DNA from: Nostoc sp. CHAB 5715 | Lineage (GTDB): Bacteria; Cyanobacteriota; Cyanobacteriia; Cyanobacteriales; Nostocaceae | Direction of reading: 5' to 3' | Assembly (NCBI RefSeq): GCF_020829685.1 | Contig: NZ_JAIVFR010000002.1 | Span: forward strand, 1 to 27,149 | DNA length: 27,149 nucleotides | Shown here: in pieces, positions 1 to 6,753 of the stretch | How the letters are laid out: each line of letters opens with the position of its first letter | Numbering within the stretch: position 1 is the first letter of the stretch | Made by a program: the position numbers and the translations under genes | Notes under the pieces: model-generated | Databases searched by the model: none | Seen by the model: the letters and a program-made list of their open reading frames with translations, nothing else | Told to the model about the DNA's origin: nothing

Positions 1-130
1 GGGGATAGAGCGCGAAGCGGACTATCAATGTCAAAGCAACGATCGCCAATCCGTAGCTAGGCACAATACCATAGAAAAAATCTATGATTGGTAGCATCAC
101 GTTGTTCGAGAGAAAGCCGATACCAAACAT
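1..130 (-). CDS. yidC: YidC/Oxa1 membrane insertase, N-terminal fragment (runs off the window)
   Basis: Reading leftward from an ATG at 128-130 gives 43 codons, open to the window edge. The product contains [20 protein letters not shown] followed by [19 protein letters not shown], which I recognise as the first transmembrane segment of cyanobacterial YidC, the insertase that places proteins into the cytoplasmic and thylakoid membranes. The family normally starts Met-Asp-Phe-Gly-Ile; here it starts Met-Phe-Gly-Ile, and the ATG itself lies inside rpmE codons (GAT GTT TGG). The gene therefore joins rpmE at about 122-127. In cyanobacteria yidC normally lies near rnpA, not beside rpmE. No ribosome binding site of its own is visible. 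Identity is from recalled family sequence; the abnormal junction is seen directly. Confidence 0.8.
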   Translation of the reverse strand, partial: MFGIGFLSNNVMLPIIDFFYGIVPSYGLAIVALTLIVRFALYP

Positions 131-236
131 CTACATGCAATTCTGGCTTGGTAGAGCCAATGGTCATAACAACTTGACCGTTGCAGTAAACTTTAGCATC
201 TGGATACCACTTGGGGTGAATATCAGCTTTAGCCAT
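57..236 (-). pseudogene. rpmE: Ribosomal protein bL31, truncated by fusion to yidC
   Basis: The ATG at 234-236 opens a 59-residue frame. Its first 38 residues (MAKADIHPKWYPDAKVYCNG, then [18 protein letters not shown]) are typical cyanobacterial L31, a large-subunit protein at the subunit interface. L31 should continue with Ser-Gly-Asn-His-Pro and reach roughly 75-80 residues. Instead, after Trp38 (123-125) the frame enters yidC out of phase, adds about 21 unrelated residues and stops at 57-59. Only one cysteine (Cys18) is visible, consistent with the zinc-free form. It is the last gene of the ribosomal cluster, 219 bases after rpsI, where rpmE normally lies. The truncation is either a real rearrangement or a contig-end join. 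Confidence 0.85.
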
Positions 237-293
237 TGTTCTTTTTGTGATGAATCTATAATCAATTATAACTTTCAGGTTTCAATTGGAGCT

Positions 294-450
294 AGGGAGT
301 GGGGAGTGGGGAGTGGGGAGTGGGGAGATGATGGAGTAGCGGGAGATGAGGGAGATGAGGGAGATGAGGAAGTGGGAGAAACCAATGCCCCATGCCCCAT
401 GCCCCATGCCCACTTGCCCTGAGCGAAGCCGAAGGGATGCCCCATGCCCA
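294..450. repeat. Tandem short repeats between rpsI and rpmE
   Basis: Three kinds of short repeat are stacked here: GGGGAGT heptamers (about 294-325), a nine-base GAGGGAGAT-type run (about 345-370) and CCCCATG heptamers (about 386-410). They end in an inverted copy of the CCCTGAGCGAAGCCGAAGGG unit that is tandemly tripled at 5991-6104. No gene is credible here; the open frames on both strands translate only the repeats. Confidence 0.85.
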
Positions 451-455
451 ATTCC

Positions 456-872
456 CTAACGCTTAGAATACTGAGGCGCTTTCCGAGCTTTATGTAAACC
501 ATATTTCTTCCGCTCTTTTGCTCTCGGATCGCGAGTCAAATAACCTTCAGTTTTCAAAGGTGGGCGGTTGTCTGGGTCTAGTTGGCACAAAGCACGAGCA
601 ACTCCCAAACGAACAGAATCAGCCTGTCCGGTCAAGCCGCCGCCTTCTGCTTTCACCAAAATGTCATATTCATTTTCTAGTCCCAGAGTTTCCAGGGGTG
701 CTTTAATCACTCCCAGGTAGTTGGGGTTGAATTGGAAATACAAGGTTCCATCTTTACCGTTGACAATCAGTTGACCGGTGCCTGGAACTAAACGTACCCG
801 TGCTACTGCGTTCTTACGACGACCAGTACCCCAGTATACGGCGCGACCGCTATTAGCATCTGCTACTACCAT
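456..872 (-). CDS. rpsI: 30S ribosomal protein uS9
   Basis: 138 residues. The S9 core motif [14 protein letters not shown] lies at about residues 16-29. The basic tail ends [13 protein letters not shown] with the terminal Lys-Arg; in the family this tail reaches into the ribosomal P site and contacts tRNA. The length is normal for cyanobacteria. The start ATG overlaps the rplM stop codon by one base (TAATG), so translation is probably coupled, as in the usual rplM-rpsI pair. Function is assigned from the family; the coupling is inferred from the overlap. Confidence 0.97.
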   Translation of the reverse strand: MVVADANSGRAVYWGTGRRKNAVARVRLVPGTGQLIVNGKDGTLYFQFNPNYLGVIKAPLETLGLENEYDILVKAEGGGLTGQADSVRLGVARALCQLDPDNRPPLKTEGYLTRDPRAKERKKYGLHKARKAPQYSKR

Positions 873-1333
873 TAATTTTCTTCTCCAGGAATTGTACTAA
901 TTTGTAGTTCTTTGGGTTTTTGGGCATCGTGGGGATGCGTAGGCCCAGCGTAAACTTTCAGCTTGGTGAACAACTGCTTACCCAGGCTATTTTTAGGTAA
1001 CATACCTTTAACAGCTTGTTCTAAAATCCGCTCTGGTATGCGTTGTTGCAGTTTAGCGAAAGTTTCGGTTTTCATCCCACCGGGACGACCAGAATGGCGA
1101 CGGTAAAGCTTTTGAGTGCGCTTTTTGCCTGTGACTGCGACTTTCTCGGCATTGATGACGATTACGAAGTCACCTGTATCTAGGTGGGGTGTATATTCGG
1201 GTTTCTTTTTGCCTCTCAATACCTGGGCGATTTCGCTGGCGAGGCGACCGAGGCGTTTATCGGTGGCATCTACTATGTACCACTCACGCTCAAGGGAAGC
1301 TTGAGAAGGAAGGTATGTTTTACTAGTTGTCAT
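872..1333 (-). CDS. rplM: 50S ribosomal protein uL13
   Basis: 153 residues containing [13 protein letters not shown] (about 21-33), the [13 protein letters not shown] stretch and the C-terminal [20 protein letters not shown], all typical of L13, an early-assembling 23S rRNA-binding protein. The ATG at 1331-1333 lies inside a heptameric repeat array: the bases upstream read AAAGGACAAATGACAA, so the repeat supplies an AAGGA-like Shine-Dalgarno and a spare ATG. The family N-terminus (about ten residues before the conserved Leu-Glu-Arg-Glu-Trp-Tyr) supports the chosen start. It is followed immediately by rpsI. Upstream, 253 bases of repeats and an insertion element separate it from truA. Confidence 0.97.
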   Translation of the reverse strand: MTTSKTYLPSQASLEREWYIVDATDKRLGRLASEIAQVLRGKKKPEYTPHLDTGDFVIVINAEKVAVTGKKRTQKLYRRHSGRPGGMKTETFAKLQQRIPERILEQAVKGMLPKNSLGKQLFTKLKVYAGPTHPHDAQKPKELQISTIPGEEN

Positions 1334-1413
1334 TTGTCATTTGTCCTTTGTCATTTTTAATTTGTCATTAGTCAATTGTCTTTTGTCATTTGTCCTTTGT
1401 CAGTTGTCCTTTG
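1334..1413. repeat. TTTGTCA/TTTGTCC heptamer array, left arm
   Basis: Near-tandem TTTGTCA and TTTGTCC units, interrupted by ATTTTTA and GTCATTAGTCAA. They form the left half of an array whose right half (ACTAATGACCAATGAC type) resumes at 1561 after the 137-bp insertion. They resemble the short tandemly repeated repetitive (STRR) sequences described in heterocystous cyanobacteria. Confidence 0.85.
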
Positions 1414-1418
1414 TTATT

Positions 1419-1555
1419 CAACGCGATATACAACTTGTTCTTGAAACCTCACTTCCATTCCTCTCTCCGTGTTGGAGAGAGGCTTTGATTCTTGCTCCCC
1501 AACGCTAGTAGGGAAAGGGTTGGGGGTTAGGTTTGAGAGTAAAGTTGCACCAGCG
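1419..1555. mobile_element. 137-bp MITE-like element, copy 1, flanked by TTATT
   Basis: The element begins CAACGCGATATACAACTT and ends AAAGTTGCACCAGCG. The ends are imperfect inverted repeats (AACGC...CAACTT on each side), and it carries an internal nine-base stem CCTCTCTCC/GGAGAGAGG. It is flanked by direct repeats TTATT (1414-1418 and 1556-1560). The array at about 2493-2520 has the same flanks joined without the insertion (GTTGTCCTTTGTTATT followed by CACTAATGAC), an internal empty site. A diverged 137-bp copy lies at 20715-20851. No coding capacity, so mobilisation would need a transposase in trans. Confidence 0.75.
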
Positions 1556-1574
1556 TTATTCACTAATGACCATT

Positions 1575-1602
1575 GTACAGACGCGATTAATCGCGTCTGT
1601 AC
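1575..1602. repeat. 28-bp perfect palindrome, copy 1, forming the truA stop
   Basis: A perfect 28-base palindrome centred between 1588 and 1589 with core AGACGCGATTAATCGCGTCT and outer arms GTAC. The same 20-base core recurs at 8682, 17043 and 21936. Read on the minus strand, its left half supplies the last codons of truA (CAG TAC AGA CGC GAT TAA). It can form a strong hairpin in truA mRNA at the stop codon. Confidence 0.9.
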
Positions 1603-2447
1603 TGACCAATGACTAATGACTCTTGACTAGTGACGAACTTGGGCAAGGTGTCGTACCAAATCTCTTTTGGAAAGGGAAAATCTGGATAGCCAACTCGCAA
1701 CAAGCATAAGCCTTGAGGCGGTGCGGCGTGTTTCACTTCTTCTCGACGTTGTTCTTTCCAGAGTTCGGTGAAGCTAGAAAGTGTCTGTTGTCCAGAACCT
1801 ACTTGTACCAGCATCCCGACCAACAGCCGTACCATGCCATACAAAAATCCATCTGCCTGTATTTCAATATGGATAAATGGCCCACTGCGACGACACTCTG
1901 CTGCTTGTACCTCTACCCAGGAATGCGATCGCTTTGAGCCTGCACGGTGAAAAGCAGCTAAGTGATGCTTTCCCAAGAGGGGTTTCAGGCCAGCTTGGAT
2001 TAAAGATTCATCCAGGGGTGCATAATAATAATGCCAACTGAAGGGTCTTACAAACAAGTTAAGCCGATCTTCAGTGTATATTGTGTAGCGATACCGTCGA
2101 TAGGCTGCACTAAAGCGAGCGTGCCAACGGTTATCTACACTAGCTGAAGCCCTGATTAATATATCTGGCGGCAGATAGCTGTTGAGGATTGTTGCCCACT
2201 TATGAGGCGGAATTAAACCTGTTGCTTCAAAATGGGCTACTTGAGCAGCAGCGTGAACTCCAGAATCGGTTCGTCCGGCACCGTGTAATGTTACATGATA
2301 CCCAAGAATAGTAGCGATCGCTATTTCAATCTCTTCTTGGACTGTCCGTTGTTTTTTTTGCCGTTGCCAGCCATGAAAATGAGTGCCCAGGTATTGGATT
2401 ACCAAGGCTACTCGATGAGTTTGTGTAGGCTGGTGGCTTTCTAACAT
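1587..2447 (-). CDS. truA: tRNA pseudouridine(38-40) synthase TruA
   Basis: 286 residues from the chosen ATG. It isomerises uridines in the tRNA anticodon arm. Family motifs: IQYLGTHFHGWQRQ near residue 17 and GAGRTDSGVHA with the catalytic Asp at about residue 61; GFLYGMVRLLVG lies in the C-terminal half. An ATG seven codons upstream (2468) lies in repeat sequence and would add Met-Thr-Lys-Asp-Lys-Ile-Cys, so I prefer 2447. The last ~14 residues (Thr-Ser-Gln-Glu-Ser... to Gln-Tyr-Arg-Arg-Asp) are encoded by the heptameric repeat plus the palindrome, so the native C-terminus has probably been replaced. Linkage between rplQ and rplM is conserved in cyanobacteria. Confidence 0.95.
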   Translation of the reverse strand: MLESHQPTQTHRVALVIQYLGTHFHGWQRQKKQRTVQEEIEIAIATILGYHVTLHGAGRTDSGVHAAAQVAHFEATGLIPPHKWATILNSYLPPDILIRASASVDNRWHARFSAAYRRYRYTIYTEDRLNLFVRPFSWHYYYAPLDESLIQAGLKPLLGKHHLAAFHRAGSKRSHSWVEVQAAECRRSGPFIHIEIQADGFLYGMVRLLVGMLVQVGSGQQTLSSFTELWKEQRREEVKHAAPPQGLCLLRVGYPDFPFPKEIWYDTLPKFVTSQESLVIGQYRRD

Positions 2448-2454
2448 ACAGATT

Positions 2455-2556
2455 TTGTCCTTTGTCATTTGTCTTTCGTCCTTTGTCCAAAGTCAGTTGT
2501 CCTTTGTTATTCACTAATGACTAATGACTAATGACTAATGACTAATGACTAATGAC
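2455..2556. repeat. Heptamer array between rplQ and truA, including an empty insertion site
   Basis: The left arm is TTTGTCATTTGTC-type units; the right arm is five to six tandem ACTAATG units (about 2512-2556). The junction GTCCTTTGTTATT/CACTAATGAC at about 2498-2520 matches both flanks of the 137-bp element at 1419-1555, and so represents the uninserted form. Confidence 0.88.
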
Positions 2557-2907
2557 TTAAACCAATTCAATTATTGCCATTTTTGCATTATCACCCCGAC
2601 GCGGTACGGTATGCAGGATGCGGGTATAACCGCCCTGGCGATCGCCATATCGAGTTGGAGCTTGCTCAAATAGAGCGTGAACCAGTTGTTTGTCGAAGAT
2701 ATAGCCAAGAGCTTCCCGGCGTGCTGCCAAGGAGCCATTTTTAGCTAGGGTAATCATTTTTTCCACTTCACTTCGCAGAACTTTCGCTCTAATTAAAGTG
2801 GTGGTGATCTTACCATGACGGATCAGTTCGGTGGTGAGCGATCGCAGTAAAGCACGGCGTTGATCGGCTGGTTTACTGAGTTTTTTGACGCGACAACGGT
2901 GACGCAT
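2557..2907 (-). CDS. rplQ: 50S ribosomal protein bL17
   Basis: 116 residues beginning [20 protein letters not shown], with the L17 signature [20 protein letters not shown] at about 22-41. The C-terminal [20 protein letters not shown] is complete, and the length matches the bacterial minimum form. It binds 23S rRNA near the exit tunnel. It starts 32 bases after the rpoA stop, the standard rpoA-rplQ pairing, so it is probably on the same transcript. Confidence 0.97.
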   Translation of the reverse strand: MRHRCRVKKLSKPADQRRALLRSLTTELIRHGKITTTLIRAKVLRSEVEKMITLAKNGSLAARREALGYIFDKQLVHALFEQAPTRYGDRQGGYTRILHTVPRRGDNAKMAIIELV

Positions 2908-2939
2908 AATTATGCACTATGAGTTATGAACGGTTTTTC

Positions 2940-3887
2940 TTAAGGGTGTTTAGAGCCTCTTTCCATTGGCAGGGTGATGCCCAAGCGTCGCTGCAAAGCT
3001 TCCACAACCTCTTCTGCTGACTTCTGCCCAAAGTTCTTAATTTCTAAGAGGTCTTCTTGGGTATAATCCAACAAATCTGCCACAGAGTTAACTTGCGCCC
3101 GTTTGAGACAGTTATATGCCCGCACAGAAAGTTGCAACTCTTCGATGGGTATCTGGGCAGTTGGATCGTCTGGAATCTCCGAACCTGTGTCTGTTGGTTC
3201 TAGGGAGATGTCTTTCAAGGGGTTGAATAAATCTACCAAGATTCCAGCAGCCGAGGATAGTGCTTCTTGGGGAGAAATACTGCCATTTGTCCAAACTTCC
3301 AACAGCAGTCGGTCTTTTGGAATCAAGCCTTCCCCACGAGATTCTTCAACACTGTAGTTGACTTTTCGCACCGGCATAAATATTGAGTCGATTTGCAGAA
3401 AGTCCAACGATGTGGCTTCCTCACGTCCTCGCTCTACGGTGCGATAGCCTTTGCCTTTCTCGATCCGAAATTCCATTTCCAGCTTTCCACCCTCAGCGAT
3501 GGTGGCTACATACTGAGTCTGATCGATGACTTCTACTTCACTGGGCAAATCAAAATGCGCCGCAGTGATTGTTGCTGGGCCGCTAACGAGTAATCTACCA
3601 ATCTGGGGCTGCGAGGAATAGTTTTTTAGGATAACTTCCTTCATTCTCATGAGGATTTCCAGTACATCTTCCCGCACGCCCGGAACTGTAGCAAACTCGT
3701 GTGAAACGCCTGCAATCCGCACTGCTGTAACTGCTGTACCTTCTAGGTTGGAAAGTAAAACTCGCCGCAGTGCGTTGCCAACCGTTGTTCCTTGACCACG
3801 ATCTAGAGGTTCCAGAACAAATTTACTGTAATGGTTCCGACTTTCTTCAGTATTAGACTCTACACATTCAATTTGAAACTGCGCCAC
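2940..3887 (-). CDS. rpoA: DNA-directed RNA polymerase subunit alpha
   Basis: 315 residues. The N-terminal assembly and dimerisation domain (about 1-230) shows LEPLDRGQGTTVGNALRRVL and the VLEILMRMKEVILK helix. After a linker of about 20 residues, the C-terminal domain (about 250-310) carries VRAYNCLKRAQVNSVADLLD and LLEIKNFGQKSAEEVVEALQ, the helix-hairpin-helix surface that contacts UP elements and activators. Length is normal for cyanobacteria. It is separated from rpsK by 571 bases with a possible promoter, so it may be partly uncoupled from the ribosomal genes upstream. Confidence 0.98.
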   Translation of the reverse strand: MAQFQIECVESNTEESRNHYSKFVLEPLDRGQGTTVGNALRRVLLSNLEGTAVTAVRIAGVSHEFATVPGVREDVLEILMRMKEVILKNYSSQPQIGRLLVSGPATITAAHFDLPSEVEVIDQTQYVATIAEGGKLEMEFRIEKGKGYRTVERGREEATSLDFLQIDSIFMPVRKVNYSVEESRGEGLIPKDRLLLEVWTNGSISPQEALSSAAGILVDLFNPLKDISLEPTDTGSEIPDDPTAQIPIEELQLSVRAYNCLKRAQVNSVADLLDYTQEDLLEIKNFGQKSAEEVVEALQRRLGITLPMERGSKHP

Positions 3888-4458
3888 GGATGAGCCTCCC
3901 TTTTTCTAAGGTGCTGCTAGCAGACAAATCAATTGCCTCCTGAATTGACTAAGAATTTTAGATTTTAGATTTTAGATTTTAGATTTTTTGGCTCATGCCC
4001 CGCCCCGCAGAATTTTAGATAATGGAATTGCCGATTTGAGATTGAAAGATTTTCCTAATCGAAAATCCAAATAAAATCTAAAATTTAAGTGGACAGAACA
4101 AATCCAAAATCTCCAATTTAAAATCCTCAAGCCCCGTGCCCTCATGGTCGGGTTCAATCCAAAATCGGAAATCCAAAATCCAAAATTGGTTGACTTTATG
4201 TCCTGTAGATTATAGGTATATCAAACTACTACTATAAAATTACCGTATAGTTTGACACTCCCCTTGAGCTTGCAGGCGCTAATAATATTTTGGGTTCCCA
4301 AAGTTTAATAGCTTTCCCTCCGGGAAATCTGACGCGCTTTTGGTCGCCTAAGCTTTCACCTAATGACAATTTGCACGTTAGACGCCCAAGCAGTCATCGT
4401 AAGTAAGTTTATTTACTTTGGTTGTAGCTTGTCTTACTCAATGCCCAAGTCTTGGTGT
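3888..4458. other. 571-base rpoA-rpsK spacer
   Basis: No gene seen. It holds a run of GATTTTA heptamers at about 3957-3988 and many degenerate copies (ATTTTAGA, AAAATCTAA, AAATCCAAAAT) up to about 4190. A palindromic stretch ACTTACGATGACT... near 4400 is not conserved enough to name. A TATAAT hexamer on the minus strand (4209-4214) is the only promoter-like signal found. The spacer is far longer than usual between these two genes. Confidence 0.6.
4209..4214 (-). promoter_or_regulatory. Possible -10 box upstream of rpoA
   Basis: A perfect TATAAT reading toward rpoA lies about 320 bases before its start. No good -35 hexamer stands 16-18 bases upstream; the closest is TTATAG at 17 bases. It could drive rpoA-rplQ-truA-rplM-rpsI on its own. 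Weak support. Confidence 0.25.
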
Positions 4459-4854
4459 TTAAACTCGACGGCGCTTGGGTGGACGGCAACCATTGTGAGG
4501 AATGGGGGTAATATCCCGAATGAGTGTAATTTCCAGTCCTGCTCCTTGAAGCGCCCGGATAGCGGTTTCTCTACCTGCTCCTGGCCCACTGACCATTACC
4601 TCAATTTGGCGCATTCCTTGATCGATGGCTCTACGGGCTGCACTTTCAGCAGCAGTTTGCGCTGCAAAGGGAGTTCCCTTTTTTGCTCCCTTAAAACCGC
4701 TAGAACCAGCACTAGCCCAGGAAATGACATCTCCATTTTGATCGGTAATGGTGACAATGCTATTGTTGAAAGTAGACTGGATGTAGGCCATCCCACTGGG
4801 TACATTCCGTTTCTGTTTCTTGCTCCCGGTTTTTTTAGTTGGTTGTCTCGCCAT
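4459..4854 (-). CDS. rpsK: 30S ribosomal protein uS11
   Basis: 131 residues. Conserved blocks are [20 protein letters not shown] (about 22-41), the [19 protein letters not shown] loop and the C-terminal [20 protein letters not shown]. The basic tail binds 16S rRNA on the platform near the mRNA exit. It starts 54 bases after rpsM, the usual order. The long plus-strand open frame over it is a shadow. Confidence 0.97.
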   Translation of the reverse strand: MARQPTKKTGSKKQKRNVPSGMAYIQSTFNNSIVTITDQNGDVISWASAGSSGFKGAKKGTPFAAQTAAESAARRAIDQGMRQIEVMVSGPGAGRETAIRALQGAGLEITLIRDITPIPHNGCRPPKRRRV

Positions 4855-4908
4855 ACTTGTTTAGTTGATTTAAGGTAAAACTTGCTCGGATTAGCAAGCG
4901 TTGCAAAA

Positions 4909-5289
4909 TTATTTCCCTGGAGCCTTCTTCTTCCCAGCCACTGTCTGCCTTCTGCCTCGACGGGTTCTGGCATTGGTGCGAGTTCTTTGTCCTCTGACTG
5001 GTAAGCCCATGCGATGACGACGACCTCTGTAGGTACCAATGTCAACTAAGCGCTTGATGTTCAAAGACTCCAAGCGCCGCAAGTCGCCTTCAACTTGATA
5101 GTTGGTTTCTATTTCCCCTCGTAGGGCTGTCACATCGGCATCACTTAAGTCCTTAACGCGAGTGTCTGGGTTCACACCAGTAGCCGCTATAATTTCTTGA
5201 GAACGTGATAAACCAATTCCGTAGATGTAAGTCAGACCGATCTCGACGCGCTTATCGCGTGGAAGGTCTACTCCGGCAATACGTGCCAC
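4909..5289 (-). CDS. rpsM: 30S ribosomal protein uS13
   Basis: 126 residues starting [20 protein letters not shown], followed by the [20 protein letters not shown] helix-two-turn-helix region. The C-terminal [20 protein letters not shown] tail in this family projects to the P-site tRNA and the subunit bridge. The final residues ([10 protein letters not shown]) are typical of the cyanobacterial form. It lies between rpmJ and rpsK; a hairpin with U-runs sits 42-65 bases upstream of its start. Confidence 0.97.
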   Translation of the reverse strand: MARIAGVDLPRDKRVEIGLTYIYGIGLSRSQEIIAATGVNPDTRVKDLSDADVTALRGEIETNYQVEGDLRRLESLNIKRLVDIGTYRGRRHRMGLPVRGQRTRTNARTRRGRRQTVAGKKKAPGK

Positions 5290-5330
5290 AATGAACTCTC
5301 CCTATTGTTCTCGCAATTACTGTTGGTTGG

Positions 5331-5354
5331 AAAAACGTGATTAATCGCGTTTTT
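5331..5354. terminator. Bidirectional terminator-like hairpin between rpmJ and rpsM
   Basis: AAAAACGTGATTAATCGCGT followed by TTTT forms a 12-base-pair stem with one G-T wobble and an A-run/T-run on either side, so both strands would give a hairpin followed by U residues. The inner ATTAAT and CGCG core resembles a degraded copy of the AGACGCGATTAATCGCGTCT palindrome seen elsewhere. It may attenuate or process the transcript before rpsM. Confidence 0.45.
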
Positions 5355-5404
5355 TCGTTTTAATGATGAGATGCGTCCTACAACTGGCTCTGTTGGTAAG
5401 AGTG

Positions 5405-5518
5405 TTATCCTTGACGTTGCTTGTGCTTGGGGTTCACGCAGATCACCATCACGCGACCACGACGTTTGATCACGTTACACTTTTCACAAATTTTCTTGAC
5501 TGAGGCTCTAACTTTCAT
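5405..5518 (-). CDS. rpmJ: 50S ribosomal protein bL36
   Basis: A 37-residue protein, [20 protein letters not shown] then [17 protein letters not shown], ending at TAA 5405-5407. The four zinc ligands of the C+ form are present (Cys11, Cys14, Cys27, His32). It binds 23S rRNA late in assembly. Position between infA and rpsM is the classic order. An extended -10 box lies about 30 bases upstream. Confidence 0.96.
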   Translation of the reverse strand: MKVRASVKKICEKCNVIKRRGRVMVICVNPKHKQRQG

Positions 5519-5547
5519 GCCTTTTATTTTTTGACTCCAAATATAAA

Positions 5548-5556
5548 ATTATAGCA
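5548..5556 (-). promoter_or_regulatory. Possible extended -10 promoter before rpmJ
   Basis: On the minus strand the sequence reads TGCTATAAT, a consensus TATAAT with an upstream TGn, ending about 30 bases before the rpmJ ATG. A TTGAAC hexamer lies 23 bases upstream, too far for a normal -35. It could be an internal promoter for rpmJ-rpsM-rpsK. Confidence 0.4.
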
Positions 5557-5635
5557 TTTCTAGGAAAATTAATCCAGTTCAATGACTAGCAAACAGCCAA
5601 AAAAATGGTTTTATGGTAAAATTCTCTACATATAC

Positions 5636-5860
5636 TTACTTCTTTCGTAGTCGATAGGTAATTCTGCCTTTGGTCAAGTCGTAAGGAGTTAACTCTACCT
5701 TGACGCGATCGCCGGGCAAAATCTTGATATAATTGCGGCGAATCTTGCCGGAAATGTGAGCTAGCACGTTAAAGCCATTGTCCAAGTCAACGCGAAACAT
5801 CGCATTGGGCAGGGACTCTGTAACCGTGCCTTCCATTTCAATCAAATCTTGCTTAGACAA
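5636..5860 (-). CDS. infA: Translation initiation factor IF-1
   Basis: 74 residues, one OB fold (S1-like), containing [20 protein letters not shown] and [20 protein letters not shown]. It occupies the 30S A site during initiation. The start is a TTG at 5858-5860: this gives the family N-terminus [11 protein letters not shown], and GAGGA sits about nine bases upstream. The next ATG would delete eight conserved residues. Order adk-infA-rpmJ without map in between. Confidence 0.96.
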
Positions 5861-6175
5861 TTTGTTTTTTCCTCAACTCAACAATTTCGTGTTCAGTTGC
5901 AGCACTTTATCTGCAAGAGAACACACTTTAAGAAATATATCAACAGTTTATTAATATATCTTAGCTAAAATTGATCTGTTTCTTGGGAGGGGGCATTGGG
6001 CATCCCTTCGGCTTCGCTCAGGGCAAGTGGGCATTGGGCATCCCTTCGGCTTCGCTCAGGGCAAGTGGGCATTGGGCATCCCTTCGGCTTCGCTCAGGGC
6101 AAATGGGCATGGTTATTTTCCTTTTCCCCCTCATCCCCCTCATCCCCCTCATCTCCCTCATCCCCCTCATCCCCC
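5861..6175. repeat. Repeat-filled adk-infA spacer: three 38-bp units plus CCCCCTCAT array
   Basis: Three head-to-tail 38-base units (5991-6028, 6029-6066, 6067-6104), each GGGCATTGGGCAT + CCCTTCGGCTTCGCTCAGGG + CAAGT, differ only in the last unit (CAAAT). They are followed by about eight CCCCCTCAT nonamers (about 6125-6200), which run into the adk stop codon. The remaining part (5861-5990) is AT-rich without a recognisable gene. Plus-strand open frames here translate repeats. Confidence 0.9.
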
Positions 6176-6751
6176 TCATCTCCCCTCATCCCCCTCATCC
6201 TCAAGGATTACCTTTTGCAGTTCACCAGTGACATCTTCTTGGGACTGATTGCCATTGACTGTTAGGAGTTTTTTGCGATCGCCGTAATAATCAATTAAAG
6301 GTGCAGTTTCAGCGCGGTACACTTCTAAACGACGACGAATCACTTCTTCAGTATCATCTTTTCGTCCTCTAGCTAGCAAACGTGCGATCACAACTTCATC
6401 TGGTACATCTAGATTGACTACCCTTTCGCCACTCTGATGTATTTCTTCCAGTAACTTCTCCAGAAAACCTGCTTGGGTCACTTTGCGGGGAAAACCATCA
6501 AGAATCCAACCATTTTTGGCATCTGGTTGACTAAGGCGCTCCTGTACCAAGTCCTGCACTAGCTGATCGGGTACTAACTCGCCGCTATCAACATAAGCTT
6601 GAGCCTTGATTCCCAAATGAGTTTGCTCTTTCATGGCTTGTCTTAATATTTCACCAGTAGAAATATGGGGAATATTCAAGTGTTCAGCCAAAGTTTGAGC
6701 TTGTGTTCCTTTACCCGCTCCAGGTGGCCCCAAGAAGATTAATCGCGTCAC
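6176..6751 (-). CDS. adk: Adenylate kinase
   Basis: 191 residues, interconverting AMP + ATP and 2 ADP. The P-loop GPPGAGKGT is at residues 8-16, [12 protein letters not shown] binds [18 protein letters not shown] is the CORE signature, and the LID is the short type without zinc cysteines. The start is GTG (6749-6751), two bases after the secY stop, giving Met-Thr-Arg-Leu-Ile-Phe-Leu-Gly, as in the family. The last eight residues (EDEGDEGR) and the stop are encoded by the GATGAGGGG repeat array, an addition beyond the usual C-terminus. Confidence 0.96.
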   Translation of the reverse strand: MTRLIFLGPPGAGKGTQAQTLAEHLNIPHISTGEILRQAMKEQTHLGIKAQAYVDSGELVPDQLVQDLVQERLSQPDAKNGWILDGFPRKVTQAGFLEKLLEEIHQSGERVVNLDVPDEVVIARLLARGRKDDTEEVIRRRLEVYRAETAPLIDYYGDRKKLLTVNGNQSQEDVTGELQKVILEDEGDEGR

Positions 6752-6753
6752 TA

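Noticed and set aside
84..502. Open frames on both strands near the left end (112 and 75 residues).
   Set aside because: One is antisense to rpmE/yidC and the tails are pure tandem repeat (Gly-Asp-Glu or Ser-Ser-Pro runs).
4363..4878. A 171-residue plus-strand open frame.
   Set aside because: It is antisense to the whole of rpsK, which is unmistakable; no family resemblance.
5971..6265. Overlapping plus-strand open frames of 73-89 residues in the adk-infA spacer.
   Set aside because: They translate the 38-bp units and CCCCCTCAT array in different frames and run into adk on the other strand.
6736..6751. GACGCGATTAATC at the adk start matches half of the palindrome.
   Set aside because: It encodes the conserved Thr-Arg-Leu-Ile of adenylate kinase and has no second arm; chance similarity.
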